DNA of 64,000 nt from UBA9655 sp964597045 (GTDB taxonomy: Bacteria > Pseudomonadota > Alphaproteobacteria > UBA9655): contig CAZQWE010000009.1 in the NCBI GenBank assembly GCA_964597045.1, positions 6,089 to 70,088 on the forward strand. The letters run 5' to 3'. The notes beneath the pieces are model-generated. The model saw only the letters and a program-made list of their open reading frames with translations. It did no database searches and was not told where the DNA came from. Below, piece by piece: positions 9,178-18,016 of the stretch. Every line of letters starts with the position of its first letter. Position 1 is the first letter of the stretch. The translations under genes and the position numbers were made by a program.

Positions 9178-9646
9178 TTTGCTTCCTCACATAACTTTCA
9201 ATTAATAGTAAACAAACCCCGATTGTAATTGCACTATCTGCAATATTGAACGCCGGGAAATGATAGCCCCATATGTAAACGTGAACGTAAATAAAATCAA
9301 CTACCGCTCCAAAACGCAGGCGATCTATGATGTTTCCAATAGCTCCCCCAATGATCATGCTGAGGCTGATTAATAAAAGCTTGTCACTTGACCTGTAAAG
9401 CCATACGCCTAAACCTATAGAAATCGCGAGTGCCAGACCAATGAGAGCGGCCTTACCCGTAACAGTATCAGCTTGCAGCATACCAAAACCAACACCTTTG
9501 TTCCAGGCCAGGACAAAGTCGAGGAAGGGGAGAATCTCAAGTGTCGTTGGCGGATTCATAAGGTCATTCAAGATCCAATATTTTGATGCTTGATCGAGAA
9601 GGATCACAAGGAGTGAGATGAGTGCGGCGATTGAGAGGCGTTTCAT
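9161..9646 (-). CDS. lspA: Lipoprotein signal peptidase (signal peptidase II)
   Basis: Cleaves the signal peptide from diacylglyceryl-modified prolipoproteins in the inner membrane. At 161 residues with four hydrophobic segments it has the family length. The two catalytic-aspartate motifs are both present: GGAIGNIIDRLRFGAVVDFI (about residues 101-120) and FNIADSAITIG (about 134-144). An N-terminal LDQASKYWI segment is also typical. It lies downstream of ileS, the classical ileS-lspA pairing, but here a 175-bp spacer carrying a mobile palindromic repeat separates the two. Confidence 0.96.
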   Translation of the reverse strand: MKRLSIAALISLLVILLDQASKYWILNDLMNPPTTLEILPFLDFVLAWNKGVGFGMLQADTVTGKAALIGLALAISIGLGVWLYRSSDKLLLISLSMIIGGAIGNIIDRLRFGAVVDFIYVHVYIWGYHFPAFNIADSAITIGVCLLLIESYVRKQSESKV

Positions 9647-9681
9647 GGGGCAACCCCAGGGTTGTCATCCCCGCCCCCCCT

Positions 9682-9804
9682 GGCGTCATCCCTGCGAAAG
9701 CAGGGATCCAGGAAAAGCGACTCATCCCGAAGGGATGCAGGAATTCTTACATTGCTTCGCAATGAATTTGTATCCTGAGTCCCCGCTTTCGCGGGGATGA
9801 CGCC
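9682..9804. repeat. Palindromic MITE-like element, copy 1
   Basis: A 123-bp element bounded by perfect 10-bp terminal inverted repeats (GGCGTCATCC at the left, GGATGACGCC at the right). Inside are two hairpins: CCCTGCGAAAGCAGGG on the left and CCCCGCTTTCGCGGGG on the right. A related copy lies at 58628-58748, and a half copy sits inside a coding region at 43659-43719. It has no protein of its own, so a non-autonomous mobile repeat is the best reading. In this spacer the right hairpin could also serve as a transcript end or processing point between ileS and lspA. Confidence 0.8.
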
Positions 9805-9820
9805 TGTGGTGATCATTGCC

Positions 9821-12631
9821 TTACCCATCTAATCTCTCAACCACATCTGCGCATCTGATACACAAATCAGGGTGGTCTTTGACCGTTCCCACTTCGGGCA
9901 AGACTTTCCAGCATCTCGCGCACTTTTCCCCAGAAGCCACGCTGACGGTTACAGCAACATCCTTAACCTCATCTGAGGTAAATGAGCCGCGAGGTGCGTT
10001 GGTTTCATGGAGTTCCGCGTTTGAGGTAATGGAAAGTTCGGCCAAGTCAACATCTTGGATAAATTGTTTATAAGCTGGACTTAAGTCGATTTTTACTTTT
10101 GCTTGAAGACTTGATCCAATAACTTTTGAAGCACGAGCAACTTCAAGGGCGCCTGTCATGACTTTCCGAATATCTCTGAGGCCCTCAAATTTTGCTGCGA
10201 GTTTAGGGGAATTCCAAGCAAAGGGGAGGGAAGGGAATGTCTCAAGATGTACACTGCCTTTCGTTTCAGGGTAGCGTGCAAGCCAGGCTTCTTCAGCCGT
10301 AAAACACAGAACAGGGGCAAGCCATTTGGTAAGGCATTCGAAGGTTAAGTCCATCACCGTTCTTGTGGCTCTCCGCTTTGGATCTTCTGGGTGATCACAG
10401 TAAAGGGAATCCTTCCGAATATCGAAGTAGAAAGCCGAAAGATCAACAGCACAGAAGTTATGAATCTCCGTGTAAAGAGATTGGAATTCATAGGATTTTG
10501 AAGCCTCCCCGACTTTGAGGTCAAGTTCATATAGCCTGTGCAAAACCCACTGTTCGAGTTCTGGCATCTCATCATAAGGGATTTTCTCTTTATCCGAGAA
10601 TCCAGCAAGCGCTCCCAGTAAATAGCGGAACGTATTACGGTATCTTCTGTAAATGTCTTGGTGACGTTTCAGGATTTCAGGACCAACACGTAAATCTTCA
10701 TAATAGTCGCTTCCCACAACCCAGAGACGTAGGACGTCTGCACCGATGGTATTTGTGACGGTTTGGGGAGATACGGCGTCCCCCGCTGATTTTGACATCT
10801 TTTTTCCGTCTTCACCAACGATGAATCCGTGTGTCATGACTTGTTTATAAGGGGCGGAATGGTACGCTCCGCACGAAACAAGGAGGGAAGATTGGAACCA
10901 ACCCCTGTGCTGGTCAGATCCTTCTAAATACAAGTTTGCAGGCCATTTTTGATTTTCACGTCCTCGCAGGACAAAACTTTGGCTTGAGGCTGAATCAAAC
11001 CAAACATCAATCGTGTCAAAGATTTGCTCAAAATCTTCGGCTTTATATTTTGGACCTAAAAATTGTTGAGGATTAGCCGAATACCAAACGTTTGATCCTT
11101 CTTCCTTGAAAGCTTTAACAATACGTTCAAGAACTTCATGATCTCGTAGAACTTCGCCGGTCGTTTTGTTTACGAACAGAGTGAGGGGAACACCCCAAGA
11201 TCTCTGCCGTGAGACGCACCACTCTGGCCGGTTTGCTATCATTGCTGAAATGCGTTTCTTGCCTGTCTCCGGAATCCACTCGACGGTTTCGATAGCCTCA
11301 AGCGCTTTTTGTCGGAGGCCTTTTTTATCAAGGCTGATAAACCACTGTGGTGTTGTTCTGTAAATGAGAGGTTTCTTAGAACGCCAAGAATGTGGATAGC
11401 TATGGAGGACCTTCCCTTGACTCAAAAGATTTCCCATCTCCTGAAGTTTTTCGATAACATCCGGTGCAACTTTGTAAACGTGCTTTCCAGCAAAAAGGGG
11501 GACGTGTTCATAAAAAAGACCATCATCAGCAACCGTATCTGGAACTTCAAGACTGTACTCTTTTCCTAAGGCAAAGTCTTCAAGACCATGTCCAGGAGCT
11601 GTGTGGACGAGTCCTGTACCTGCGTCAAGTGTGACATGTTCACCCGGGAGGAGAGGCACGTCAAAGTCATAGCCTTGGCCAAAGAAGGGATGGTGGGCAT
11701 GAGTATCCCTCAGCTTTTCTCCCTTACACTTTGTGAGAACCGTGCTCTTCGTAATTCCCGTAACCGTGGTTACGCTCTCTTTTAAATCTTCGGCAATAAG
11801 AATGACTTCTCCTGGTTTTGCAAGGGATTCGTCACTTACCGAATCAACACGAAGGGCAATATAATTTAGTTCACTTCCATAGGCGATGGCCCTGTTTCCC
11901 GGGAGAGTCCATGGAGTCGTTGTCCAGATCACAGCACTCGCATTTTTGAGCTCAGTAACAGAAGATTTTGTGATCGGGAAACGGACATAAATGGAAGGGG
12001 ATTCGATATCCATGTATTCAACTTCCGCCTCAGCAAGCGCCGTCTTTTCCACAACAGACCACAGGACAGGCTTTACCCCACGGAAAAGACTTCCATTCAT
12101 GAGGAATATGCCCATGAGTCTGACAATCTCTGCATCTGCATCGTGGGACATGGTCGTATAAGGATGGTCCCAATCGGCCGTAACCCCGAGGCGTTTAAAA
12201 TCAGTACGTTGAATGTTAATCCAATTTTCAGCAAAAGCTTGGCAATCAGCGCGAAACTGGGCTCTGGGAATATCATCCTTGTGAATGCCCTTTTCCCTAT
12301 ATTTTTCCTCAATTTTCGCTTCAATCGGCAAACCGTGGCAATCCCAACCAGGGATAAATGGAGTCGCTTTCCCAAGCTTATACTGATTCTTGAGAACGAT
12401 ATCCTTCAGGATTTTGTTAAGGGCATGACCAATGTGTATATGTCCATTGGCAAAAGGGGGTCCATCATGAAGAATAAAGGCTTCACGACCTTCAGCCTTT
12501 TTTTGCATCTGGTTGTAAAGGCCCATTTTCTCCCACCTCTCAAGAAGCTCGGGTTCCTTCTGGGGAAGCTCTCCCTTCATGGGAAAGGATGTTACAGGTA
12601 AAAATATTGTTGGGCGATAATCACGTGTCAT
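9821..12631 (-). CDS. ileS: Isoleucyl-tRNA synthetase
   Basis: Charges tRNA-Ile and edits misactivated valine. This is a class I synthetase of 936 residues, normal for bacterial IleRS. The HIGH motif appears in PPFANGHIHIGHALNK (about residues 58-73) and KMSKS in GKKMSKSAGD (about 600). The editing domain lies between them (GTGLVHTAPGHGLEDF region), and the C-terminal zinc ribbon CARCWK...CIRC is intact. The start ATG at 12631 directly precedes the MTRDYRPTIFLPVTSFPMKG N-terminus typical of the family. It leads the ileS-lspA-DUF3035 minus-strand unit. No T-box leader was recognised in the 297-bp upstream spacer. Confidence 0.98.
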   Translation of the reverse strand: MTRDYRPTIFLPVTSFPMKGELPQKEPELLERWEKMGLYNQMQKKAEGREAFILHDGPPFANGHIHIGHALNKILKDIVLKNQYKLGKATPFIPGWDCHGLPIEAKIEEKYREKGIHKDDIPRAQFRADCQAFAENWINIQRTDFKRLGVTADWDHPYTTMSHDADAEIVRLMGIFLMNGSLFRGVKPVLWSVVEKTALAEAEVEYMDIESPSIYVRFPITKSSVTELKNASAVIWTTTPWTLPGNRAIAYGSELNYIALRVDSVSDESLAKPGEVILIAEDLKESVTTVTGITKSTVLTKCKGEKLRDTHAHHPFFGQGYDFDVPLLPGEHVTLDAGTGLVHTAPGHGLEDFALGKEYSLEVPDTVADDGLFYEHVPLFAGKHVYKVAPDVIEKLQEMGNLLSQGKVLHSYPHSWRSKKPLIYRTTPQWFISLDKKGLRQKALEAIETVEWIPETGKKRISAMIANRPEWCVSRQRSWGVPLTLFVNKTTGEVLRDHEVLERIVKAFKEEGSNVWYSANPQQFLGPKYKAEDFEQIFDTIDVWFDSASSQSFVLRGRENQKWPANLYLEGSDQHRGWFQSSLLVSCGAYHSAPYKQVMTHGFIVGEDGKKMSKSAGDAVSPQTVTNTIGADVLRLWVVGSDYYEDLRVGPEILKRHQDIYRRYRNTFRYLLGALAGFSDKEKIPYDEMPELEQWVLHRLYELDLKVGEASKSYEFQSLYTEIHNFCAVDLSAFYFDIRKDSLYCDHPEDPKRRATRTVMDLTFECLTKWLAPVLCFTAEEAWLARYPETKGSVHLETFPSLPFAWNSPKLAAKFEGLRDIRKVMTGALEVARASKVIGSSLQAKVKIDLSPAYKQFIQDVDLAELSITSNAELHETNAPRGSFTSDEVKDVAVTVSVASGEKCARCWKVLPEVGTVKDHPDLCIRCADVVERLDG

Positions 12632-12801
12632 GGCAATTCTATCTTGTTCACAAGGTTTCTATATGTGCCATGAGTGACTGAATTCGTCAAATGCTAATGG
12701 AGGATTTTACGTGCATAAAAAGACTCGTCATGACGAGGAGCGAAGCAAGGAAGCAATCACGAATTCATTTTGTTTCAATGAGATAGGTCAATTGTTTATG
12801 T

Positions 12802-12826
12802 AAATTTAACATCCGATGTTAAATTT
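12802..12826. repeat. 25-bp near-perfect palindrome
   Basis: Two perfect 12-bp arms (AAATTTAACATC and its complement) around a single base. There is no T-run, so it is not a standard terminator. It could be a dimeric regulator site or a repeat remnant. Confidence 0.6.
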
Positions 12827-12868
12827 GCAAGAAATTTAGCTTAAGTTAGAAATGACCATAATAATTTT

Positions 12869-12903
12869 TCGACCAATATGGAATTGGATTCCATATTAGT
12901 CGA
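12869..12903. repeat. Long hairpin downstream of the rhodanese gene
   Basis: Sixteen-base arms with a single mismatch around a 3-nt loop, 25 bp past the rhodanese stop. On the minus strand the stem is followed by A-rich instead of U-rich sequence, so it is not a textbook intrinsic terminator. It may still stabilise or end the TauE-rhodanese transcript. Confidence 0.55.
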
Positions 12904-12928
12904 GATAAGCCCAGTTACAGAGATTGAT

Positions 12929-13219
12929 TCAAGTGTTCCACTCCACCATGCCGCCTTTGAGGTTGTATACCTTATGAAATCCAAAGGACTCTGCAATCTC
13001 GCAGGCGACTCGTGACCTGACGCCTGCAGAACAAATAAAGACATAACTTAAACTGGGGTCAGCGGATTCAAGGAATTTAAGGAGGGGGCTGCCCATAGGG
13101 ACAGGGTGTGCTCCTTCAATTAAGGCCATATTTCCGACAAGCTCATGGGGTTCCCGTATATCAATTAAGATATAAGAGTCACGATTTGCTTTTAAAAATT
13201 CTGAATTAATATCAATCAC
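12929..13219 (-). CDS. Single-domain rhodanese-like protein
   Basis: A 96-residue single rhodanese domain, a likely sulfur carrier or thiosulfate sulfurtransferase in the cytoplasm. DIREPHELVGNMALIEGAHPVPMG is the usual N-terminal rhodanese pattern. The active-site loop CSAGVRS (about residues 63-69) carries the catalytic Cys, and the domain closes with NLKGGMVEWN. Its start is a GTG at 13217-13219, directly abutting the TAA of the TauE-like gene with no gap. That junction implies translational coupling and a joint role in sulfur handling. The substrate is not deducible. Confidence 0.88.
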   Translation of the reverse strand: MIDINSEFLKANRDSYILIDIREPHELVGNMALIEGAHPVPMGSPLLKFLESADPSLSYVFICSAGVRSRVACEIAESFGFHKVYNLKGGMVEWNT

Positions 13220-13990
13220 TTAATAAAATAACTCCGATAGGGTTCGACTCATTGAAATGAGAATAACAGTCGTCATGGTTATCTTTCGAATAATGATCAT
13301 ATTTTCTCTTTCAACGTATGAGGTAAGTTTATTAACAGTCAATCCCATGATGAGAAGGCCCGCAATCAACCCTGACCACTCAGGGAGGGCTAAATCAAAC
13401 TTTTCCTGACGCCAAGCTGAGAAGGGCGCGGTAACAGCAACAGTGAGGAGGCTGCAGGCCATGGCTTGTTCAAAGGCAAGACGAGTGATTCCCGTGAGCC
13501 AGGGAATGATCACAACACCACCACCAAGGCCGGTCATTGTGCTGAGGCAACCTGTAAGCATGCCTCCTATAGAGGCCGTTTTTGCTTGATAAGTAAAGGG
13601 TTTTTCTTCACCTTTATCTCCAGGTTTGCGGAGGATCCATAAGCTATAAAGGCTAAATAAAAGGGTTACATTGAGGATAAGGGTAATAAGCCAAGCAGGA
13701 GCCATTTGCTTGAGAGGGGCAGAAAGCAAGGCAAATAGAGCTGCAAAGATGATAAGAATACCAGCAATGCGGTAGTTTGTATTTTTCCTTTGTAAGAACC
13801 AGGATAAGCTTGCGCCGACCGTAAGAGCGAGAAGGCCATACCCTGAGGCTTCCTTGACGTCATATCCTCCCAAAATCATCAGAATCGGGATTGAAATGAC
13901 ACCCCCACCCGTGCCCGCAATACCAAGCACGGCTCCAGATATAGCGCCGACTACGCCCCATAAAATTAAAGGATCTGAGATGATCATCAA
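13220..13990 (-). CDS. TSUP-family (TauE/SafE) sulfite/organosulfonate exporter
   Basis: A 256-residue polytopic inner-membrane protein with about seven to eight hydrophobic helices and the two internally repeated TSUP motifs: GAVLGIAGTGGGVISIPIL (about residues 17-35) and GMLTGCLSTMTGLGGGVVII (about 143-162). The family moves sulfite, sulfonates or similar anions across the membrane. The gene is immediately followed by a rhodanese gene, a recurrent TSUP partner, which supports sulfur export or detoxification. It is divergent from gatC with 66 bp between them. Confidence 0.88.
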   Translation of the reverse strand: MMIISDPLILWGVVGAISGAVLGIAGTGGGVISIPILMILGGYDVKEASGYGLLALTVGASLSWFLQRKNTNYRIAGILIIFAALFALLSAPLKQMAPAWLITLILNVTLLFSLYSLWILRKPGDKGEEKPFTYQAKTASIGGMLTGCLSTMTGLGGGVVIIPWLTGITRLAFEQAMACSLLTVAVTAPFSAWRQEKFDLALPEWSGLIAGLLIMGLTVNKLTSYVERENMIIIRKITMTTVILISMSRTLSELFY

Positions 13991-14056
13991 TTTTCCCCTT
14001 AACCCAAACGAAAAAAGAGTTTAATACTATACCCTAATCGTACTGGAGAAAAGAAT

Positions 14057-14344
14057 ATGTCATTAGATAAAGAAACCGTCAAACGAATTGGCACATTGGC
14101 TCGTCTTAAGTTAAATGATGACCGAATGGGGCCTATGATGCAAGACCTGAATCATATATTAAAATTTATTGATCAACTCAATGAGGTGAATACCAAGGAT
14201 ATTGATCCTATGGCAGGGGTCAACACACCAGTGATGCCTTTTAGAAAAGACACAGTAAATGACGGAAACATAACTGAAAAAGTATTGGCAAATGCGCCTG
14301 AAGTCGCAGCTAATATGTACGTCGTACCGAAAGTAGTGGAATAA
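14057..14344 (+). CDS. gatC: Asp/Glu-tRNA amidotransferase subunit C
   Basis: The small scaffold subunit of the GatCAB amidotransferase that converts Glu-tRNA-Gln and/or Asp-tRNA-Asn to the correct amides. At 95 residues it has the family pattern: VKRIGTLARLKL near the start, LNHILKFIDQLNEVNTKDI in the middle and APEVAANMYVVPKVVE at the end. It is first in a tight operon gatC-gatA-gatB (3-bp and 5-bp gaps). The ATG at 14057 follows a GGAGAA Shine-Dalgarno at about 14044-14049. Its presence implies an indirect route to Gln-tRNA and/or Asn-tRNA in this organism. Confidence 0.95.
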   Translation: MSLDKETVKRIGTLARLKLNDDRMGPMMQDLNHILKFIDQLNEVNTKDIDPMAGVNTPVMPFRKDTVNDGNITEKVLANAPEVAANMYVVPKVVE

Positions 14345-14347
14345 ATC

Positions 14348-15841
14348 ATGACAACATTAGCTCCTAAGCCTGCATTAAAAAATGACTTGATACGACTGAC
14401 AATGGCGGAAGCTAGGGATGGTCTAAAAAAGAAAGACTTTTCCTCAGTTGAATTGACGAAAGCTTATCTGGAAGCGATGGTTCAACATCGTCCGCTCAAT
14501 GCCTATATTTTAGAGCTACCGGAGGTGGCTCTCGAGATGGCCCGTGAAAGTGATAGGAAACTTGCTCAAGGGGTGGTACGTCCTCTTGAAGGGCTTCCTA
14601 TTGCTATTAAAGATCTTTTCTGTACTGAAGGAATTCAGACGACTGCGGGGTCCCATATACTTGAGGGATACAAGCCTGAATATGAGTCAACAGTCACCAC
14701 AAACCTTAAGAATGCAGGGACTGTTTTCCTAGGCAAAACCAATATGGATGAGTTTGCCATGGGGTCTGCCAATATTACCAGTTATTACGGGAATGTCATT
14801 AACCCTTGGAAGCGAGCCGATGGTAAGGATCTCACGCCTGGGGGATCATCTGGTGGGTCTGCAACTGCTGTGGCGGGTGGCCTTGCGATCGCTGCTACAG
14901 GCACAGATACGGGTGGCTCCATAAGGCAACCAGCGGCTTTCAGCGGCATTGTTGGGCTTAAACCAACTTATGGTCGTTGTTCTCGTTGGGGAATTGTGGC
15001 TTTTGCTTCATCACTGGACCAAGCCGGCCCTATGACAAAAGATGTACGGGATGCAGCCCTTCTCTTGAAAGCCATGGCGGGACATGATCCGAAGGATTCT
15101 ACTTCAGCTCCCCTTGAAGTTCCTAACTTTGAGGCTGCCATTGATCAGGGTGTAAAGGGTCTAAGAATCGGTATTCCAAAAGAGTACAAACTTGACGGAA
15201 TGCCAGAGGATATTGTGAAACTTTGGGAAAAAGGAGAAGCTTGGCTTAAGGCTGCAGGTGCGGAAATCATTGACATTAGCCTTCCCCATACAAAGTACAG
15301 TCTGCCTGTGTACTATGTTCTAGCCCCAGCAGAAGCCTCATCTAACTTAGCGCGTTATGATGGTGTGAGATACGGATTGCGAGTGCCAGGGCAAACCTTG
15401 GATGAAATGTACGAGAACACTCGAACTGAGGGGTTTGGAACCGAGGTGCAACGCCGAATTCTCATCGGAACCTATGTTCTTTCTGCGGGATACTATGATG
15501 CTTATTACTTAAAGGCTCAAAGGGTACGCGCGTTGATTACCCAAGACTTTCAAAAAGCCTTTGAGAAGGTTGATGTGATTCTCACACCAACAACACCTTC
15601 TCCTGCTTTTGCGTTGGATGAAAGTCCAACGGATCCAGTTGTGATGTATCTAAATGACGTTCTGACCGTATCTGCAAATCTGGCAGGACTTCCGGGATTG
15701 TCTGTTCCTGCGGGACTTTCAAAAGAAGGACTTCCCCTTGGACTTCAACTTATTGCTCCTGCCTTTGATGAAAACGTTCTCTTCAAAGCAGGTAAAGTTA
15801 TTGAAGATGCAGCACAATTTAAATCCTTTTTAGAGAGGTAA
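14348..15841 (+). CDS. gatA: Asp/Glu-tRNA amidotransferase subunit A
   Basis: The glutaminase subunit, releasing ammonia from glutamine for transfer by GatB. It is an amidase-signature enzyme of 497 residues. The Ser-cisSer-Lys machinery is visible: K in PIAIKDLFC (about residue 83), the GGSSGGSA loop (about 164-171) and GTDTGGSIRQPAAF (about 186-199) with the nucleophilic Ser. The C-terminal NLAGLPGLSVPAG and GLPLGLQLIAP motifs are standard. It lies 3 bp after gatC and 5 bp before gatB, so the subunits are probably made in fixed ratio from one mRNA. Confidence 0.97.
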   Translation: MTTLAPKPALKNDLIRLTMAEARDGLKKKDFSSVELTKAYLEAMVQHRPLNAYILELPEVALEMARESDRKLAQGVVRPLEGLPIAIKDLFCTEGIQTTAGSHILEGYKPEYESTVTTNLKNAGTVFLGKTNMDEFAMGSANITSYYGNVINPWKRADGKDLTPGGSSGGSATAVAGGLAIAATGTDTGGSIRQPAAFSGIVGLKPTYGRCSRWGIVAFASSLDQAGPMTKDVRDAALLLKAMAGHDPKDSTSAPLEVPNFEAAIDQGVKGLRIGIPKEYKLDGMPEDIVKLWEKGEAWLKAAGAEIIDISLPHTKYSLPVYYVLAPAEASSNLARYDGVRYGLRVPGQTLDEMYENTRTEGFGTEVQRRILIGTYVLSAGYYDAYYLKAQRVRALITQDFQKAFEKVDVILTPTTPSPAFALDESPTDPVVMYLNDVLTVSANLAGLPGLSVPAGLSKEGLPLGLQLIAPAFDENVLFKAGKVIEDAAQFKSFLER

Positions 15842-15846
15842 AGAGA

Positions 15847-17325
15847 ATGGATAATCGATATATCTATGAAGGGGCTTCAGGTCCTTGGGAACTTGTCATC
15901 GGTCTTGAGGTTCATGCCCAAGTCATCTCCAATGCAAAGCTTTTCTCAGGCGCTGCAACAGCGTTTGGAGCGGAACCAAATTCTCAAGTCTCATTCGTTG
16001 ATGCTGCGATGCCTGGCATGTTGCCCGTCATTAATGAAAAAGCCGTCGAACAAGCCATTCGCACAGGGCTTGGGATCAATGCTGAAATAAATCTTTTCTC
16101 TGTCTTTGATCGGAAGAACTATTTCTATGCCGATCTTCCTGCAGGCTATCAGATTTCTCAATACCTCCAACCCATTGTTGGAAAAGGGCATTTAGATATT
16201 GAGCTTGAAGATGGCTCTACGCGAAGGATTGGAATCACCAGGCTTCACTTGGAACAGGATGCAGGAAAAAGCATCCATGATCAACACCCGCAAAAATCCT
16301 ATATCGACCTGAATCGATCCGGTGTTGCTTTGATGGAAATTGTATCAGAACCTGATATCCGTAGCGCTGAAGAAGCCGCGGCTTACGTTCATAAACTTCG
16401 CTCAATTGTGAGATGTCTTGGAACTTGTGATGGAAATATGGATCAGGGCAGCATGCGTGTTGATATCAACGTTTCAGTCCGGAAACCAGGGGGAGAGTTT
16501 GGAACGCGAGCAGAAATTAAGAATGTGAACTCTATCAAGTTTATTACTCAAGCGATTCATTATGAAGCCGTTCGCCAGATTGAGATACTGGAAGAGGGGG
16601 GTGAAGTTAAGCAGGAAACACGGCTTTTTGATGCAAGTCATGGATCGACGAGACCCATGAGAAGCAAGGAACACGCCCATGATTACCGCTATTTTCCAGA
16701 CCCTGATTTGCCCCCGCTTGTTCTAGATCCGAAGTGGGTCGAGGAAATTCGCAAGGCTCTTCCTGAACTTCCAGATGCCAAGAAAGCAAGATTCATGAAA
16801 GAGTATGAGCTTTCAGCCTATGATGCTTCCGTTCTTGTGCGGGAGACAGAGACGGCGGCTTACTTTGAGGAAGGATTGAGAGCCTTGAAACCCATGAATG
16901 CAAAGGCTGCGAAGCTTCTTGCAAACTGGATGATTGGAGAGTTATTTGCAGCTCTCAATCGTGAAGATAAGGAACTCCTGAAGTCACCTGTTTCATCGGT
17001 AAATCTGGCAGGGCTTGTGGGTCAAATTCAAGAGGGAGTGATCTCTGGAAAGATTGCGAAGGAAGTTTTCGCCATGATGTGGGAGACAGGCAAAGACGCT
17101 GCCAGTCTAATTGAACAACATGGCTTGAAGCAAGTATCAGATGATGGTCCTATTTTGCTGGTTATCGATAAAATACTTGGACAACATGCAGACAAAGTTG
17201 CAGAATATAAAAGTGGAAAAGATAAACTCTTTGGATTCTTTGTGGGACAAGTGATGAAGGAAATGGCTGGAAAAGCAAATCCGGAACTTGTGAACAAGCT
17301 GCTGAAGGAGAAATTAGGGGGATAA
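15847..17325 (+). CDS. gatB: Asp/Glu-tRNA amidotransferase subunit B
   Basis: The subunit that phosphorylates and amidates the mischarged aminoacyl-tRNA and binds its body. It has 492 residues. Family hallmarks are VIGLEVHAQV (about residues 18-27), the kinase-site stretch FYADLPAGYQISQ (about 91-103), LHLEQDAGKS, and ALMEIVSEPDIRS. The C-terminal GatB/YqeY helical domain ends NPELVNKLLKEKLGG. It is last of the gatCAB genes. A Sco-type gene follows after 10 bp and may be cotranscribed although functionally unrelated. Confidence 0.97.
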   Translation: MDNRYIYEGASGPWELVIGLEVHAQVISNAKLFSGAATAFGAEPNSQVSFVDAAMPGMLPVINEKAVEQAIRTGLGINAEINLFSVFDRKNYFYADLPAGYQISQYLQPIVGKGHLDIELEDGSTRRIGITRLHLEQDAGKSIHDQHPQKSYIDLNRSGVALMEIVSEPDIRSAEEAAAYVHKLRSIVRCLGTCDGNMDQGSMRVDINVSVRKPGGEFGTRAEIKNVNSIKFITQAIHYEAVRQIEILEEGGEVKQETRLFDASHGSTRPMRSKEHAHDYRYFPDPDLPPLVLDPKWVEEIRKALPELPDAKKARFMKEYELSAYDASVLVRETETAAYFEEGLRALKPMNAKAAKLLANWMIGELFAALNREDKELLKSPVSSVNLAGLVGQIQEGVISGKIAKEVFAMMWETGKDAASLIEQHGLKQVSDDGPILLVIDKILGQHADKVAEYKSGKDKLFGFFVGQVMKEMAGKANPELVNKLLKEKLGG

Positions 17326-17335
17326 GGGAGATACT

Positions 17336-17968
17336 ATGAAACGAAAGACACGCAATAAATGGACCCTTGGGGCTATAAGTTCTGCAGTGGTTTTATTTGC
17401 TGTTTTAGGTATTGTTCAAACAAGGAAATCTCAGGATGTTATCGCAACGTCAAGCGATATCAAAGGAATTGAAGATGAGAAGCCTTCTATTGGAGGGGAA
17501 TTTTCTCTCATTGATGCCTTTGGAAAAGAATGGAAAGACACTGACTTTAAAGGCAAACCCATGTTGGTTTATTTCGGTTATGCCTATTGTCCTGATATTT
17601 GTCCTACTGCCCTTTCAAATATGACAAAAGCTATTGAGACAGTTGGGAGTGGAAAGGTGCAACCTATCTTTATCACTCTTGATCCTGATCGTGATACACC
17701 TCAAAGCTTAGGTGTGTATGCACAGAATTTCCATCCTGATTTTGTGATGCTAACCGGTGATAAGCAAGCTATTGAAAAGATTAAAGAATCCTACAAGGTG
17801 CATGCTGCACGCACATCAAGTGATCCAGACTATCTGATGGATCACTCTTCCTTAATTTACCTTATGGATAGTAAAGGACATTATAAAGCACACTTTAATC
17901 ACAGTACCCCACCTGAAGAAATTGTTGAGAAAGTAAAGAAATATATTGAAAATAATGGATCGATATAG
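17336..17968 (+). CDS. Sco1/SenC-type copper chaperone
   Basis: Delivers copper to, or reduces thiols at, the CuA site of cytochrome c oxidase, facing the periplasm. It is a 210-residue protein with one N-terminal membrane anchor (about residues 10-28) and a thioredoxin-like domain. The copper ligands are intact: C85 and C89 in YCPDICP, and H170 in LMDHSSLIYL. The LDPDRDTP motif follows. It is attached to the end of the gat operon with a 10-bp gap. Its presence suggests an aerobic respiratory chain with a haem-copper oxidase, which is not itself in this window. Confidence 0.93.
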   Translation: MKRKTRNKWTLGAISSAVVLFAVLGIVQTRKSQDVIATSSDIKGIEDEKPSIGGEFSLIDAFGKEWKDTDFKGKPMLVYFGYAYCPDICPTALSNMTKAIETVGSGKVQPIFITLDPDRDTPQSLGVYAQNFHPDFVMLTGDKQAIEKIKESYKVHAARTSSDPDYLMDHSSLIYLMDSKGHYKAHFNHSTPPEEIVEKVKKYIENNGSI

Positions 17969-18016
17969 TTATTTTAATTCCATTTTTGTTGTTTGTAAGT
18001 TAAATAGGTTTTGTTG

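Larger units (their letters stand above)
12632..12928. other. Palindrome-rich spacer between the rhodanese gene and ileS
   Basis: No gene could be supported in these 297 bp. It holds a perfect 14-bp palindrome (CTCGTCATGACGAG, 12724-12737) within a GAGGAGCGAAGC-type repeat, a 25-bp near-perfect palindrome at 12802-12826, and a long hairpin at 12869-12903. The ileS promoter should lie here. The density of dyads suggests decayed copies of scattered palindromic repeats. Confidence 0.7.

Noticed and set aside
9618..9828. Open frames of about 60 codons on both strands within the palindromic element.
   Set aside because: They encode the typical translated-repeat peptide (VIPAKAGTQ-like) and have no start site or homology; the DNA is a repeat.
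12869..12903. An intrinsic terminator of the TauE-rhodanese unit.
   Set aside because: The stem is strong but no U-run follows on the minus strand, so it was listed only as a hairpin.
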